Source of the DNA: Viola odorata
Taxonomy: Eukaryota > Streptophyta > Magnoliopsida > Malpighiales > Violaceae
Direction of reading: 5' to 3'
Length of the DNA: 64,000 nt
NCBI GenBank assembly: GCA_963691705.1
Contig: OY829541.1
Location: 38,209,661 to 38,273,660 of the forward strand
Part shown: piece by piece, positions 1 to 9,500 of the stretch
How the letters are laid out: each line of letters opens with the position of its first letter
Position numbering within the stretch: position 1 is the stretch's first letter
Notes under the pieces: model-generated
The model's database searches: none
What the model was told of the DNA's origin: nothing
The model's input: only the letters and a program-made list of their open reading frames with translations
Program-made: the position numbers and the translations under genes

Positions 1-749
1 CTTCAAAATGTGATAATTTTTTCAATTTCTTACCATTTTTTGGGATGGTAAAATATAAATTACATAACCATTATATTATAAAATAAATTATAAATTAGGG
101 AGAGAAATGAGGAACAAGTTTGTCACAGTCTTCGGTCAACACAGTTGTATTTTTTCTAAAAATAAACCTCAATTTGTTTGAAGTTGAGAATATATGCACA
201 GTTTTCCTTGGTAATTTATTCTATTTTTGCATAACAATTAAGTTGAGAATATATTTTATGGTTATTGGTGGTGTGATCCACGCGCCTTAAGAAACAACTA
301 GGCCAACCCTGCAGAATTGCCTCCAGGGTTAAATCTCAATGGCGATGCTAACAAAATGTGGGACCCACTGAGCGTGCTGAAGAAGTTTACTGAAAAGAAA
401 GAAAGAGTACTCTTCTAATTTAATCTAACCAAAGGCTCGACCTCTGAAAACACAATTATTCATAAATAAACTTTTGAAAAGAGATGGTCTGTTTTTAAAT
501 CTCACAACTAACAATTCTTGATTTCGAATTAATTAGTCTAGTAGGGACATGAACACCAACTGGATGGAGGTGGGGGTGTTAAAAAAAAAGAACTACTTAT
601 ATTTTTTTTAATTATATTAAACAATTTACGCTTCTAATTAGAAACTAATTAAAAACATTAACAGAGTAAAGATATATAAATTAGAAGTTCAGAAGCAATT
701 TGGGTGGATGACATCACTGCCATATTTTGCTCTCTGAGTATTATTATTG
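1..749. other. AT-rich intergenic DNA, no gene seen
   Basis: No credible open reading frame, tRNA or transposon terminus was recognised here. The sequence is AT-rich with short A and T runs, ordinary for plant intergenic DNA, and runs up to the TA target duplication of MLE-1. Confidence 0.6.
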
Positions 750-751
750 TA

Positions 752-777
752 CTCCCTCCGTCATTTTATAGATGACG
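752..777 (+). repeat. MLE-1 left terminal inverted repeat (26 bp)
   Basis: This repeat matches the reverse complement of 5919-5944 at all 26 positions and abuts TA at 750-751. It contains an internal inverted repeat, CGTCAT and ATGACG separated by 7 bp, so each TIR can itself form a small hairpin. Confidence 0.95.
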
Positions 778-868
778 ACGCCCCAAGGTCAATTCCCAAA
801 ATCCGGTTTTAGTTGACGCCTTCGATTGTTGTGCCGTCCTTGGGTGCGTAATGACGATTTTGGCCCTC

Positions 869-884
869 AAACGACACGTCGTTT
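869..884. promoter_or_regulatory. Subterminal near-palindrome (AAACGAC-2bp-GTCGTTT)
   Basis: AAACGACACGTCGTTT lies 117 bp inside the left end and is preceded by CCCTC. A near copy, AAACGACTAGTCGTTT followed by GAGGG, lies at the far side of MLE-4 (63958-63973) in inverted orientation, as expected for a conserved subterminal site. A role as a transposase or accessory-protein binding site is inference. Confidence 0.5.
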
Positions 885-1073
885 GGCTCGAAAAGTTGCA
901 GGTCGTCTGGGGTCTGAGGGAAGTGAAATTGAAAACCCAATCAAAACGCGCGGCAATTTCACTTTTCATCCCTGTTCTTAAACAGAGGCATCACCCCTCT
1001 CACTCCCAATCTTCATTAATCCTTTACCTCCCTCACTTCTTCTTTTTGTTCTTCTGAGTTGAGATTAGGGTAA

Positions 1074-1679
1074 ATGGAGGGGAAATGTTTTGATAATTCA
1101 CAGTATGACAGTTGTATCCAGTTTGATAATTCTGGAAATATGTTTGTGCAAGATTCTGTCGTTGGCGACGATGAAGAAATGATTGGAGATGATGGGGGTC
1201 CCATATCCGATGAAATTGTTGCAGATACGTATGAGAAAGAGGAGAAAGAAAGCATGATTGAGGATATGGGTGGGCAAGAAGAGAGCTCGCGGTTGAATTT
1301 CAGAGAGGAAGAGTCGATGGATGGGCAAGCTGTGGAGGAGATTCGGCTCCTTTCTAGGGTTATTGACGTTGCAAACAATGTCAACGAGGTAAGGAACGTA
1401 AAACCCCCTTTTGATTTTGATTTAAATGAAATTCCCTTGTCGGAAAACACCCCCCCTCTTTACTCGGGTGATAAGGAACATCGTAGTTTTGATTTAAATG
1501 AAATTCCCTCTGGTGGTGCTGATGAAGAAGATCCTGAAATCGCAAAATCACTAGTCCCTGAAGGAAGAGATTTTGACTTGAATAAACTACCAAGTGCTGG
1601 ACAATGGCATTTTTCAGATGGTGTTGAAGAGAGGGCAATCATCATCATGATGCGGATCCTTCTTCCAGAATACCATTAG
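1074..1679 (+). CDS. MLE accessory protein A: DLNxxP (EAR-like) repeat protein
   Basis: An intact 201-residue, strongly acidic, single-exon protein. Residues 1-30 hold a block with FDNSGNMFVQDSV and residues 44-53 hold ISDEIVADTY; both recur in the MLE-3 copy. Three DLNxxP motifs start at residues 116 (DLNEIP), 140 (DLNEIP) and 168 (DLNKLP). The C-terminus (about 165-201) has RDFDLNKLP, a GQWHFSDGVEER block and RILLP. DLNxxP is a known plant EAR-motif class that recruits TOPLESS-type co-repressors. I recognise no other domain, DNA-binding motif or membrane segment. The ATG is supported by alignment with MLE-3, which also starts MEG. Function is inferred: possibly a transposon-encoded co-repressor adaptor. 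An old captured host gene is the alternative. Confidence 0.8.
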   Translation: MEGKCFDNSQYDSCIQFDNSGNMFVQDSVVGDDEEMIGDDGGPISDEIVADTYEKEEKESMIEDMGGQEESSRLNFREEESMDGQAVEEIRLLSRVIDVANNVNEVRNVKPPFDFDLNEIPLSENTPPLYSGDKEHRSFDLNEIPSGGADEEDPEIAKSLVPEGRDFDLNKLPSAGQWHFSDGVEERAIIIMMRILLPEYH

Positions 1680-1711
1680 AGAATTAATGTACAACTATGT
1701 TATGTGGTGTA

Positions 1712-1743
1712 AATCATTTTCGTAGGCAATGTTTTTATCTAGA
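1712..1743 (+). repeat. 32-bp direct repeat, copy 1
   Basis: These 32 bp, including CATTTTCGTAGGCAATG, lie in the 3' flank of accessory gene A and recur exactly at 3522-3553. The two copies bracket both family B genes, suggesting that the bracketed block arose or was inserted by a repeat-mediated event. Confidence 0.85.
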
Positions 1744-1881
1744 TCGTGGGAATTCTTGATTTTTGTTCCCAAAAATTGCAATATTGTGGTTTCTCTGTAA
1801 ATGCGGATAATGTAAATGTGCAATATATGAATATTAAAACGGATAATTTTTATTGAAAATCACCAAGAGTTACATATGATT

Positions 1882-2250
1882 TCAATCAGACTTGGGAATT
1901 GCAGGAACCCTGTTGGCAAACTTGTTGGATGCCTTGACCACAACATGCATTTGGTTGAGGCTCAGCCTCAAACAGTCCCTTGATGCCTCCAACCTGGAAA
2001 TTGTTTTGGCCAATTGAAGGAGGGCGTCTCCCATGCTCTTGATGAACTCCTCCGCATCCATACCAGCCTCATCAAGTTGGTAGAGCACAGCGGTCCTGGA
2101 TTCCTTTAGCCGGTGCCGGACTTCTTTCCACTGATCAATTTCCTGCTCTGTAGAGAGCAGCATGCTCTCCACAGAAATGACATCCTTGTGGAGGGCAGTA
2201 CCAGCGAGGCCTGCAATATCTAGGATGTTTTGTACAACCCGTGGATCCAT
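1882..2250 (-). CDS. MLE accessory protein B1: small helical protein with IPAIP tail
   Basis: An intact 122-residue single-exon protein. It is mostly heptad-like and charged and reads as two or three long helices (about 10-60 and 70-112). It ends FANRVPAIPKSD. The same layout and tail occur in the divergent neighbour at 2890-3246 (NRIPGIPTNE), in the decayed MLE-2 gene and in MLE-4 (NKIPAIPKNN), so the family is real although I recognise no known domain. It lies on the transposase strand between transposase and gene A. A minus-strand TATA-like box lies about 95 bp upstream of the ATG. A structural, oligomerising or partner role is inference. Confidence 0.75.
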   Translation of the reverse strand: MDPRVVQNILDIAGLAGTALHKDVISVESMLLSTEQEIDQWKEVRHRLKESRTAVLYQLDEAGMDAEEFIKSMGDALLQLAKTISRLEASRDCLRLSLNQMHVVVKASNKFANRVPAIPKSD

Positions 2251-2344
2251 GGCTTCGGTGATGGTTTGAGTTGAAGATGGATGAAAATAACAGAAGTTAT
2301 TTCTAAGTGTTTTATGGTGTGGTTGCGTACTGAATAGGATCCCT

Positions 2345-2353
2345 ACTTATACA
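2345..2353 (-). promoter_or_regulatory. TATA-like box for gene B1
   Basis: Read on the minus strand this is TGTATAAGT, about 95 bp upstream of the B1 start. That spacing resembles the TATA boxes of the other family B genes. Evidence is by position and motif only. Confidence 0.45.
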
Positions 2354-2801
2354 GGGATTATTGAAGGGTGTTGATAAACATTGATAATTCAATGAAGGGT
2401 CGTGGTTGGGTGTGGATGCGGTTGTGGAATAGGAATAGGTTGGAATTTGTGTTCAACTGGTATTGTGTTGGCAATCGGCCTGTGTAAAGCTGCTTGTATT
2501 CCTTCCCTATAAATCAGGCTGATTTACATAGCACGGCTGTGATGATACGTTACTCCTTCTTTTCAGCCTTTTTATTTTAAATTACAAATTAAATTAGGCA
2601 ACTTCTTGAATGGTCTAATTGATTGTATTTCTGTTTGCAGTGATACGCACCGCTTGGGAGACGCCGCCAACCTTTGAAACCCTTACACGTTGAAACCGTG
2701 CCAAGAACTGGAATCTCCCCTGTTCTTCACCATTGCTACACTCCAAACTTTATACAATCTCACACGTTTCCAACAGGTTCATCACAATACTCCAAACCCT
2801 C

Positions 2802-2810
2802 TATTTATAA
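2802..2810 (+). promoter_or_regulatory. TATA-like box for gene B2
   Basis: TATTTATAA lies 80 bp upstream of the B2 ATG. With the opposing TATA at 2345-2353 it makes the 639-bp interval between B1 and B2 a candidate bidirectional promoter. Confidence 0.5.
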
Positions 2811-2889
2811 CGCTACATCCATTCTTCTTCATTCACCAAACTTTCACCAATCTCACACCTATCCAGACTGTTCTAACCCGGTGACTATC

Positions 2890-3246
2890 ATGAACCGAGA
2901 CGAGAAGAGAGAGCTGGTGGCGAAAGTGACTGCAGTCGGCCACAACCTGACCAATGACCTTGGCCTTTTCGAGCACAAGGTCATACAGACAGACCACGAC
3001 ATTGAGACTCTGGAGGAGGTCCTCGACGAATTGCACATCCGAAAGGGCAATGTTCGTGTCGATGACTACCAGGCCTTCAATATCGTTTACTCCTTTAGTG
3101 ATTTGATGCTTCACCTCACTGGTGCTGTGGCCAAACTGGAGCATAAGGTGGCAGCCCTGAGGATGGCGTTGGAAGCTGTGAATGAGGCAACTGCTGAGCT
3201 TAACTTCGCTGCTAACAGGATTCCGGGGATTCCAACCAATGAGTAG
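2890..3246 (+). CDS. MLE accessory protein B2: second IPGIP-tailed helical protein
   Basis: An intact 118-residue protein, MNRDEKRELV at the start and NRIPGIPTNE at the end. It is helical and charged throughout, similar in length to B1 and to the MLE-4 protein, and transcribed head-to-head away from B1. The open frame extends upstream to 2674, but the ATG at 2890 is preferred: it gives the family length, its start resembles MKRDKK in MLE-2, and a TATA-like box lies 80 bp upstream. B1 and B2 are very diverged from each other, so the duplication is old or they were acquired separately. Biochemical role unknown. Confidence 0.72.
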   Translation: MNRDEKRELVAKVTAVGHNLTNDLGLFEHKVIQTDHDIETLEEVLDELHIRKGNVRVDDYQAFNIVYSFSDLMLHLTGAVAKLEHKVAALRMALEAVNEATAELNFAANRIPGIPTNE

Positions 3247-3900
3247 AATGTTTAAGTTATCTAGTGATCTGTCTGTAGTTCTATGCTGGTGATGTTAATG
3301 TTATGTTCTATGTTCTATGTTCTCTCTTTTATGCTACAATGCTACTATGGTTAATGTTGATGTTCTATGTTCAATGTTCTATGTTAATTGAAAGTAGTTT
3401 GTTTAAATTATGTTGCTCTGTTTAAATTTGGGGTTTTGTTTGGTAAATGTATGTTTGTGCAGATGTTGGGATCCCCCTCTGTGAATGCCACATGAAATCC
3501 TCTGTTTTGATACTCGGTTTCAATCATTTTCGTAGGCAATGTTTTTATCTAGAAGTCCTCTGTTCTCATACACCAATATTGTAAAAACAGTTACTACATC
3601 AACACATATACAAAATGCCATAAACAAAGGTTCCAAATCTTGCATTCATTACTTCATCCAAGGTGATACATTACAAACACATTGGATCACAAAAGGTGTA
3701 TCTATCTACACAACAAAATGTACAATATGAACCTGTGTCTACAAAAGGTGCAACAATGACCCAAAAATTGCAAGTTGCACTCGTGTGGTTGCATTCTACA
3801 CAAGCATGTACAACATCACATTGTCCTGCTCCAACTTCAAACGATTATACAATTGCAGAGGATATGCAAACATAGAGACCATAGTAATATCAGTGACACA
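3247..3900. other. Non-coding interval inside MLE-1 between B2 and transposase
   Basis: This convergent 3' region of B2 and the transposase contains the second 32-bp repeat and simple ATGTTCTATGTT-type repeats near 3297-3390. No gene is supported. Confidence 0.5.
3522..3553 (+). repeat. 32-bp direct repeat, copy 2
   Basis: Exact second copy of 1712-1743, lying downstream of gene B2. Together the copies bracket 1744-3521. Confidence 0.85.
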
Positions 3901-5474
3901 TCAAGTAAGCGAGGGAGATACAAGTGCAACTGCGTTTGTGCATACCTCTGTAGTGCACTGGATAGCAGTAGGTAAAAGGTTTAATCTCTCAAGTTTTCTC
4001 TTTTTAATGTGAGGTATCTTGTAGTTGTTACCTCCATCACATTTGAAGACTTCAATCATGCACGTCTGCAGAGTCAAAAAAATATAGTTGCTCTTCTTCA
4101 CTGAGAATATCTCGTATGCATGTTGCACAGCCGCCATCAAATCAACCATGGACCTAGCACACTCTTTGCTCTGGAGTGCCTGAATTGCTCTAAAGAATCC
4201 TAAATCCAACACATTCAAATCTGGAGAATTTGGAGGTTGATTAACAATACAGATATTTAGTCCACATCCCTCAACAGCACAGACAAATTCAATATCATCA
4301 GACTGTATATGAGTCTTCGCATTGTCCTGTTGAATGACAATCCTCTCCATTATGCAATCAGTAGCCCATTTATTGGCGATGGCTAGCAAAATTTTCCCTA
4401 TCATGAACTCCCTCATGACATCTCTAGTTATGTTAGTAATTGGTTTGATCTCCAGGGTACCCCGCGGCCTGTTTTGGCTTGATCTAATCGCTGCAACAGT
4501 TTCAACTAATGGAAAAACACCAATTTTTCCATCAAAAATACAAATGCCATCAACATCATATCTTGGTCTGACAACCGCTGCTAAAAACATAATTTTTGGA
4601 ATATAATTTGAGTTCTTAATTGATCTTACTGGTTCTTGCTCGCCGTTGAGGAGGTAATATCTCTGTGCTCTCTTGCTCAAGAAGAACCATTTCTCGTCAA
4701 TATGGACTGTGTTCTCCATGTTCTTGAAAGTTGGAGACGTTGAAATTGTGGTTGGGTCTAGACTTTCCAGGCAATGCTTTAGTCTGCTAATTTGATTCTC
4801 CTGGGTCAGAGACGGTTTGATGGCATTCGTGTGCCGTCTGATTGCACCCTCTTTCAGCTTCTGCCAAACCCAATGCCTGGACATACCTACGACAGACGCA
4901 AGGCTTCTAATGGAGGTCCTCTGGTTAAGAGGAATGTCTCTAATCCGGTCCATATCAAATTCAATTCGTTTCCTCCCACAATTTCTGACTCTCAGACTTC
5001 TTACGTTGTGGTCACCAGAATCTCTTGCACGTTTCCACAACCTCTGAATTGATCTAATTCGCACACCATACTTATCGGCCACCGCCCTCGTTGCTCCTCT
5101 CTTCAAACAGCCGTTTTCCATTCTTTCTAGTAGGCAATAATATGCCTCCAATCGTTCAACACTGGTCAGTTCTTTGTTTCCACCTAATAATGCGAAAATA
5201 AACCAATGACAAGAAATAATATGAACCCAGAAATTGCAAAGTGATGAATGGAAGTGAAATTGAAATAATAACCTTGCTTCTCCAAGCTAACTGGAGGGAA
5301 CTCAGTGATGCCGATTGCTTCATCAACCTCCTCTTCCCCAATCTGATGTGTGGGGCTTGCATGAAAAAAGGAAGCGGCGTTACAATCAAAATCGTCAAGA
5401 CCAGCCTCGTTGATTTCCGGCGATTGAGGACTGAACGACACCGAATTACATGGAGAAGAAATTGGAACCACCAT
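3901..5474 (-). CDS. Plant mariner-like transposase, DD39D, two exons, intact
   Basis: Read as complement(join(3901..5183, 5273..5474)), with an 89-bp GT-AG intron, giving about 494 residues. Exon 1 is acidic with GLDDF and ASFF blocks shared with MLE-3. Exon 2 holds tandem helix-turn-helix regions (about residues 85-190, including SIQRLWKRARDSG and the NCGRKR linker). The catalytic core follows: HIDEKWFF (D about 230), QQDNAKTH (D about 354) and SPDLNVLDLGFF (D about 394), with exactly 39 residues between the second and third aspartates, the plant MLE signature. The enzyme cuts and pastes the element at TA sites in the nucleus. The start lies about 440 bp inside the right TIR. No stop or frameshift is seen, so activity is plausible but inferred. 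Confidence 0.92.
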
Positions 5475-5909
5475 TGCAGAATTTCTGGTTTGGGTTGAGG
5501 GAAATCAGGGGTGATCATATTGAATTGACTGTTGTACGAAGGAGATAGAAATTTGAAACCCATTTTCGAATTCAAAAACCAAATTGATGTTTCGGATGGC
5601 GGGATGCAAACTTCCCCCAAAATTTGGCAAAAATTTAGGGGGAACATCACGCGGGCTAGGGTTTGCTTCGTGTTTTAGAGAAATGGGGTGATCACTGTGT
5701 TTTGGATTGCTTCGCTGATGATTTAGCGTGGATGGATGGGTTGGGTTATAAAATAAGAAACGAAGCGTGCTGTGGAAGTCCGGGCTGGATTTGATTTTGG
5801 GCCAGCTTGTCGAAATATAGCCGTTGCCGAGACGTGGCCCACATGCCACGTAAGTCCAAAAAGCTGGCCCGAACAGTGAAGCAGCAGGCTTCTTAAAAAT
5901 CAGGGAAAT

Positions 5910-5923
5910 GTGGGCCCGCGTCA
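5910..5923 (-). promoter_or_regulatory. Transposase-side subterminal 14-mer
   Basis: Read inward from the right end this is TGACGCGGGCCCAC, identical over 14 bp to MLE-3 positions 22163-22176 at its own transposase-side end, despite different TIR interiors. It also contains the palindrome GGGCCC. It is a candidate binding site or promoter element. Confidence 0.5.
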
Positions 5924-5944
5924 TCTATAAAATGACGGAGGGAG
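5919..5944 (-). repeat. MLE-1 right terminal inverted repeat (26 bp)
   Basis: A perfect inverted copy of 752-777, followed by TA at 5945-5946. Confidence 0.95.
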
Positions 5945-6102
5945 TAAATTTTATGACAATCTTTATTTTATTTATTACTACTATATTGACTTTAGAAGTC
6001 TTTAACGTTTTCGTGTTTCTTTTGTTTTGTTAGTATATTTTAATTTTTTTTTTTACATTTATGTTATAGTATTATTTTAGTGTATACATGTAGAGAGCGA
6101 GC

Positions 6103-6112
6103 TATATATAAA
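6103..6112 (+). promoter_or_regulatory. TATA box of the Pumilio gene
   Basis: TATATATAA lies about 160 bp beyond the MLE-1 right end and about 470 bp before the Pumilio ATG. The intervening sequence looks like 5' UTR, with a possible GTAAGT donor near 6398. MLE-1 therefore sits in the proximal promoter. Confidence 0.5.
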
Positions 6113-6582
6113 GTTTTTAAGTTGCGCATAAATGGCGTTTCTGCTTCTCCAGCTTTAATGGCGTGTGTGTGAGAGACCGTACGCATAAAAGAAATGAGTG
6201 TGTGTATTTTGTGTATATAGTTCTCTTCTATCTACTTCTATACGCTAATCAAATCTTTCAATCTTTGCATGTTTCACCAAACTCTCAAAAATCAAAGTTA
6301 TGATCTTTTTCTTTTAGGAATGAATTATGAGTGTTAACTGAAACCCATCACTCCCTCCATCCCCTGAAAAAACAAAGAAAAACAAAGAGAGAACAAAGTA
6401 AGTGTCTTTTTCAATATCTGAGGAATACCCAGATTCTAAAAACTGGTAATCTCTTGTGGGTATTTCATGTTTTGTAGTCTTGCATTGGCTGATTGATAGT
6501 CTGTTTTGGAATCCATCTCTTCTGTTGGTTGTCTGTTTGTCTACTGCCTTTATTTGTTGTTTCTGTTCTTGGTTTTCTTTCG

Positions 6583-9500
6583 ATGTTGGAAAGGAAAAGG
6601 AACATGACGGGTGATGAGGAGCTTGATGTGTTGTTGGATGAGATCCCTCATGCAACATCAAACGATCATCATCGGCAGCAACTACAGCTGAATGGTAATA
6701 ATAATATTCTTTTGGGTCATGGGATGTATAGTTGTTCATCACCTGGCGTTTTGATGCATGAGGACTGTAATAAGTATACATGTGCATCACCTATGAGTGG
6801 CTTCTCGCTACGATCAGATGGTTCTTCCTTGAGTTTGTTCTCATCAGCTGGTCATTCACCATCTGCCAATGGATCACCCAATCCATCTCCTTTGGAAGAG
6901 TTTAAATCTCAAATGCATTGTGGTAACTCTCACTCCCAGGATGAAATCTGGCTTGATTGGAAAAAACCACCCAATTCGTCTGTTAGGAGGAATGCCAATG
7001 GGAGCTGTACTGATGAGCTTGGTGGTCTTGGCAGAACTCTTAGTAAAATGTACATTGGTAATGAGCAAGAGGGTGATTCTAATTTCAAGAATTTCTTGTT
7101 AGACTCGAACAGACTTGAGTTCTGTGATCAAAATGGGGAGAGATTTGAGGCCTATGAGGGTGTAAGTCATGGTTCGACTGATTGCGTGGGGTTTCACTCC
7201 CCTGTCTCAAGGAGTGGATTTACTTTTGATTGTGAGATGGGTGCAGCATTGGTTGGTTTGCACAAGGATTATAGGAATGGAAATTTATCGGATTCCCAAA
7301 TGTGTCATGGTCCTGGTGATTCTCTGTGCGGGAGCCAGACGAGTAACTTTTGCCACAAAGGAAGTCAGGTATTAGATTTGAGCACTTATCTCAACAGACT
7401 CTCAATGGCTGATTCTTTATTGTATGCACAGCTTGATCCAGTTAACTGGAGTAAAGAAAGAGAAGGATCAAATTTGCTGAATCGTCCTCACTTGACTTGC
7501 GAAAGTCCTCATATTAGTCTTGAGAATATGCTACATTATGGTTTACCAATACCTAATGGCAGGACAGGAGCACCTTCAAGCATTAGAATCCCACAAGCAG
7601 GTCTTAAGGGATTTAACTGTGAGGATAGCTTCTTCATTCAAGGAGAAGGTTTAAACTATGCAGTCAACAAGGGGTTTGTGCACTCAAAGGGCCAGAATAA
7701 AGGTACATTGCATGACATTGGCCTGAGTAAGCATAAGTATACAGACCGGTCACAGTTACGTGGTTTCCCCCAAATACCAGGAATTCTTGAAAATGCTCAG
7801 AGTGCTAGGATGTGTAGTCCAGTCTCTCTGCCACTGAAGTATAACTCCATGGAAGAAGCTCGGGGATATGTATACTTAATGGCAAAGGATCAACATGGTT
7901 GCCGATTCTTACAAAGGATGTTTGATGAGGGAACACCACAAGATGTTCGTATAATATCTAACGAGGTAGTCAACCATATAACAGAACTTATGATCAATCC
8001 GTTTGGGAATTATCTTGTGCAGAAGTTGTTGGAAATCTGCAATGACGAGCAAAGAACGCAGATCGTCCTTATTCTTACGCAAGAGCCAGGTCAGCTGGTC
8101 AGAATCTCTTTGAACACTCATGGGTAAGTCATTTGTTTATGTTAGATAACATGTCAATTTTCTTGCTGATCCTAACTTATGACTTCCGTTGAACACATCT
8201 TATCTAGGTTTTGATATTTTTACTTTTTACCTTATGACAGAACTCGTGTAGTTCAGAAGTTGATCGAGACCCTCAAGACAAGGCAGCAGATTTCGCTTCT
8301 TGTATCATCCCTTGAACCAGGTTTTCTTGCTCTTATCAAGGACTTGAATGGGAATCATGTTATACAGCATTGCTTGCAGTGCCTTAGCAATGATGACAAC
8401 AAGGTAAAAAGAGGATTAGTTTCATGAGTTTTAATCTTATTGCATTCTTTTACTAAGATTGAAAATCAGTTCATAATATCCTTAGGTGATCTTCATCCTT
8501 ATTTAATCTTTTTTCTTTTCATTTGCTGAAGAAACTGATTAGATTCAGATAACTCATCTTTTAAGGAATTTATGTTCTCTACAATATGTGTCTTGTCTAT
8601 CTTTGCTAGAATATTATAAAAGATCTAGTTTTCAGCCTCTTCATTTCCTCCCACATACAGATATTGCTGTCAATTAGTGGTTTGATTTCCCATAGTTAGG
8701 ATGCCATTTGTTTTAGGTGGAAATTCAGGCACTAACACGTCTTATTTCATATATTTTGTCCCTTATCGCTGTTCGATGATTAAATTCAAGGAAATATTCT
8801 CTTAATATTTTCTGAGCTCCATTTCTCTGAGGATTCTGCTTTTTATCCTCCTTATATCAATCTCTTCAGATGATTAATTTATCCAAAACATTCTCAATGC
8901 TTTCTGCAAGAGCTGGCAACTAAATTTCAGATGGATTTTCAGCTAGATTGTAGGAAATTCCATTTGCCAGCTGTATCTACATGTTTCTTTAAAGATAAAA
9001 ATCAATGACTGGCAAAGACTATACGCTCATGTGTACGTATGCCAGGTTTTTGATGATGCAAAGAGTAGTTGTTCAATCCTGTTGTTAAACAAATATCTAT
9101 ACAGCTGGAGGGGCTTCGGACTCTTGGTGGCAATCATTTCCTTTTTGGGTGGGATAAAATTGTAGGCGCATAGTTTTAATGTTCTAATCAAGTTGGCTCT
9201 GAGGATAGAGTTTTTGTCTATCCTTTTCTCTCCTACCATTTGTGGTCTAATTTGTAGGCAGAACTGAACTCTGGGGATTGAATCACATCAAAGAATGCTT
9301 TTTGTGAAGCTCGGAGGGAAAGGTCTCTGGTTTAAGTCCTTAGGTTTGGATCTCATAAATGAGGGGGAAAATCAACATACTGTTATTCTGTAGAGGATGT
9401 CATTCCACTAAGAGTAAAAGGGTTTGTTGGATTTAGCATGTTAAGTATTTAAAGGGTGGTACAAGGGTGGAATTGATATTGATGTTCAACAGAGAAGCTT

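Larger units (their letters stand above)
752..5944. mobile_element. MLE-1: apparently complete mariner-like element with accessory genes
   Basis: A 5,193-bp element is bounded by perfect 26-bp terminal inverted repeats beginning CTCCCTCCGTCATT and flanked by TA on both sides (750-751, 5945-5946), the Tc1/mariner target duplication. It encodes an uninterrupted DD39D transposase on the minus strand, a DLNxxP protein on the plus strand next to the left end, and two divergently transcribed small helical proteins between them. Perfect TIRs and four open genes suggest a young, possibly autonomous copy. The TA duplication, TIRs and coding capacity are seen directly; mobility is inferred. Its right end lies about 160 bp from the Pumilio TATA box. 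Confidence 0.93.

Noticed and set aside
2674..2889. Upstream extension of the B2 frame
   Set aside because: It contains the TATA-like box and gives a protein far longer than the family.
6493..6582. Upstream in-frame extension of the Pumilio frame with a hydrophobic, signal-peptide-like sequence
   Set aside because: It starts at TTG, not ATG, and lies in probable 5' UTR. Pumilio proteins are not secreted.
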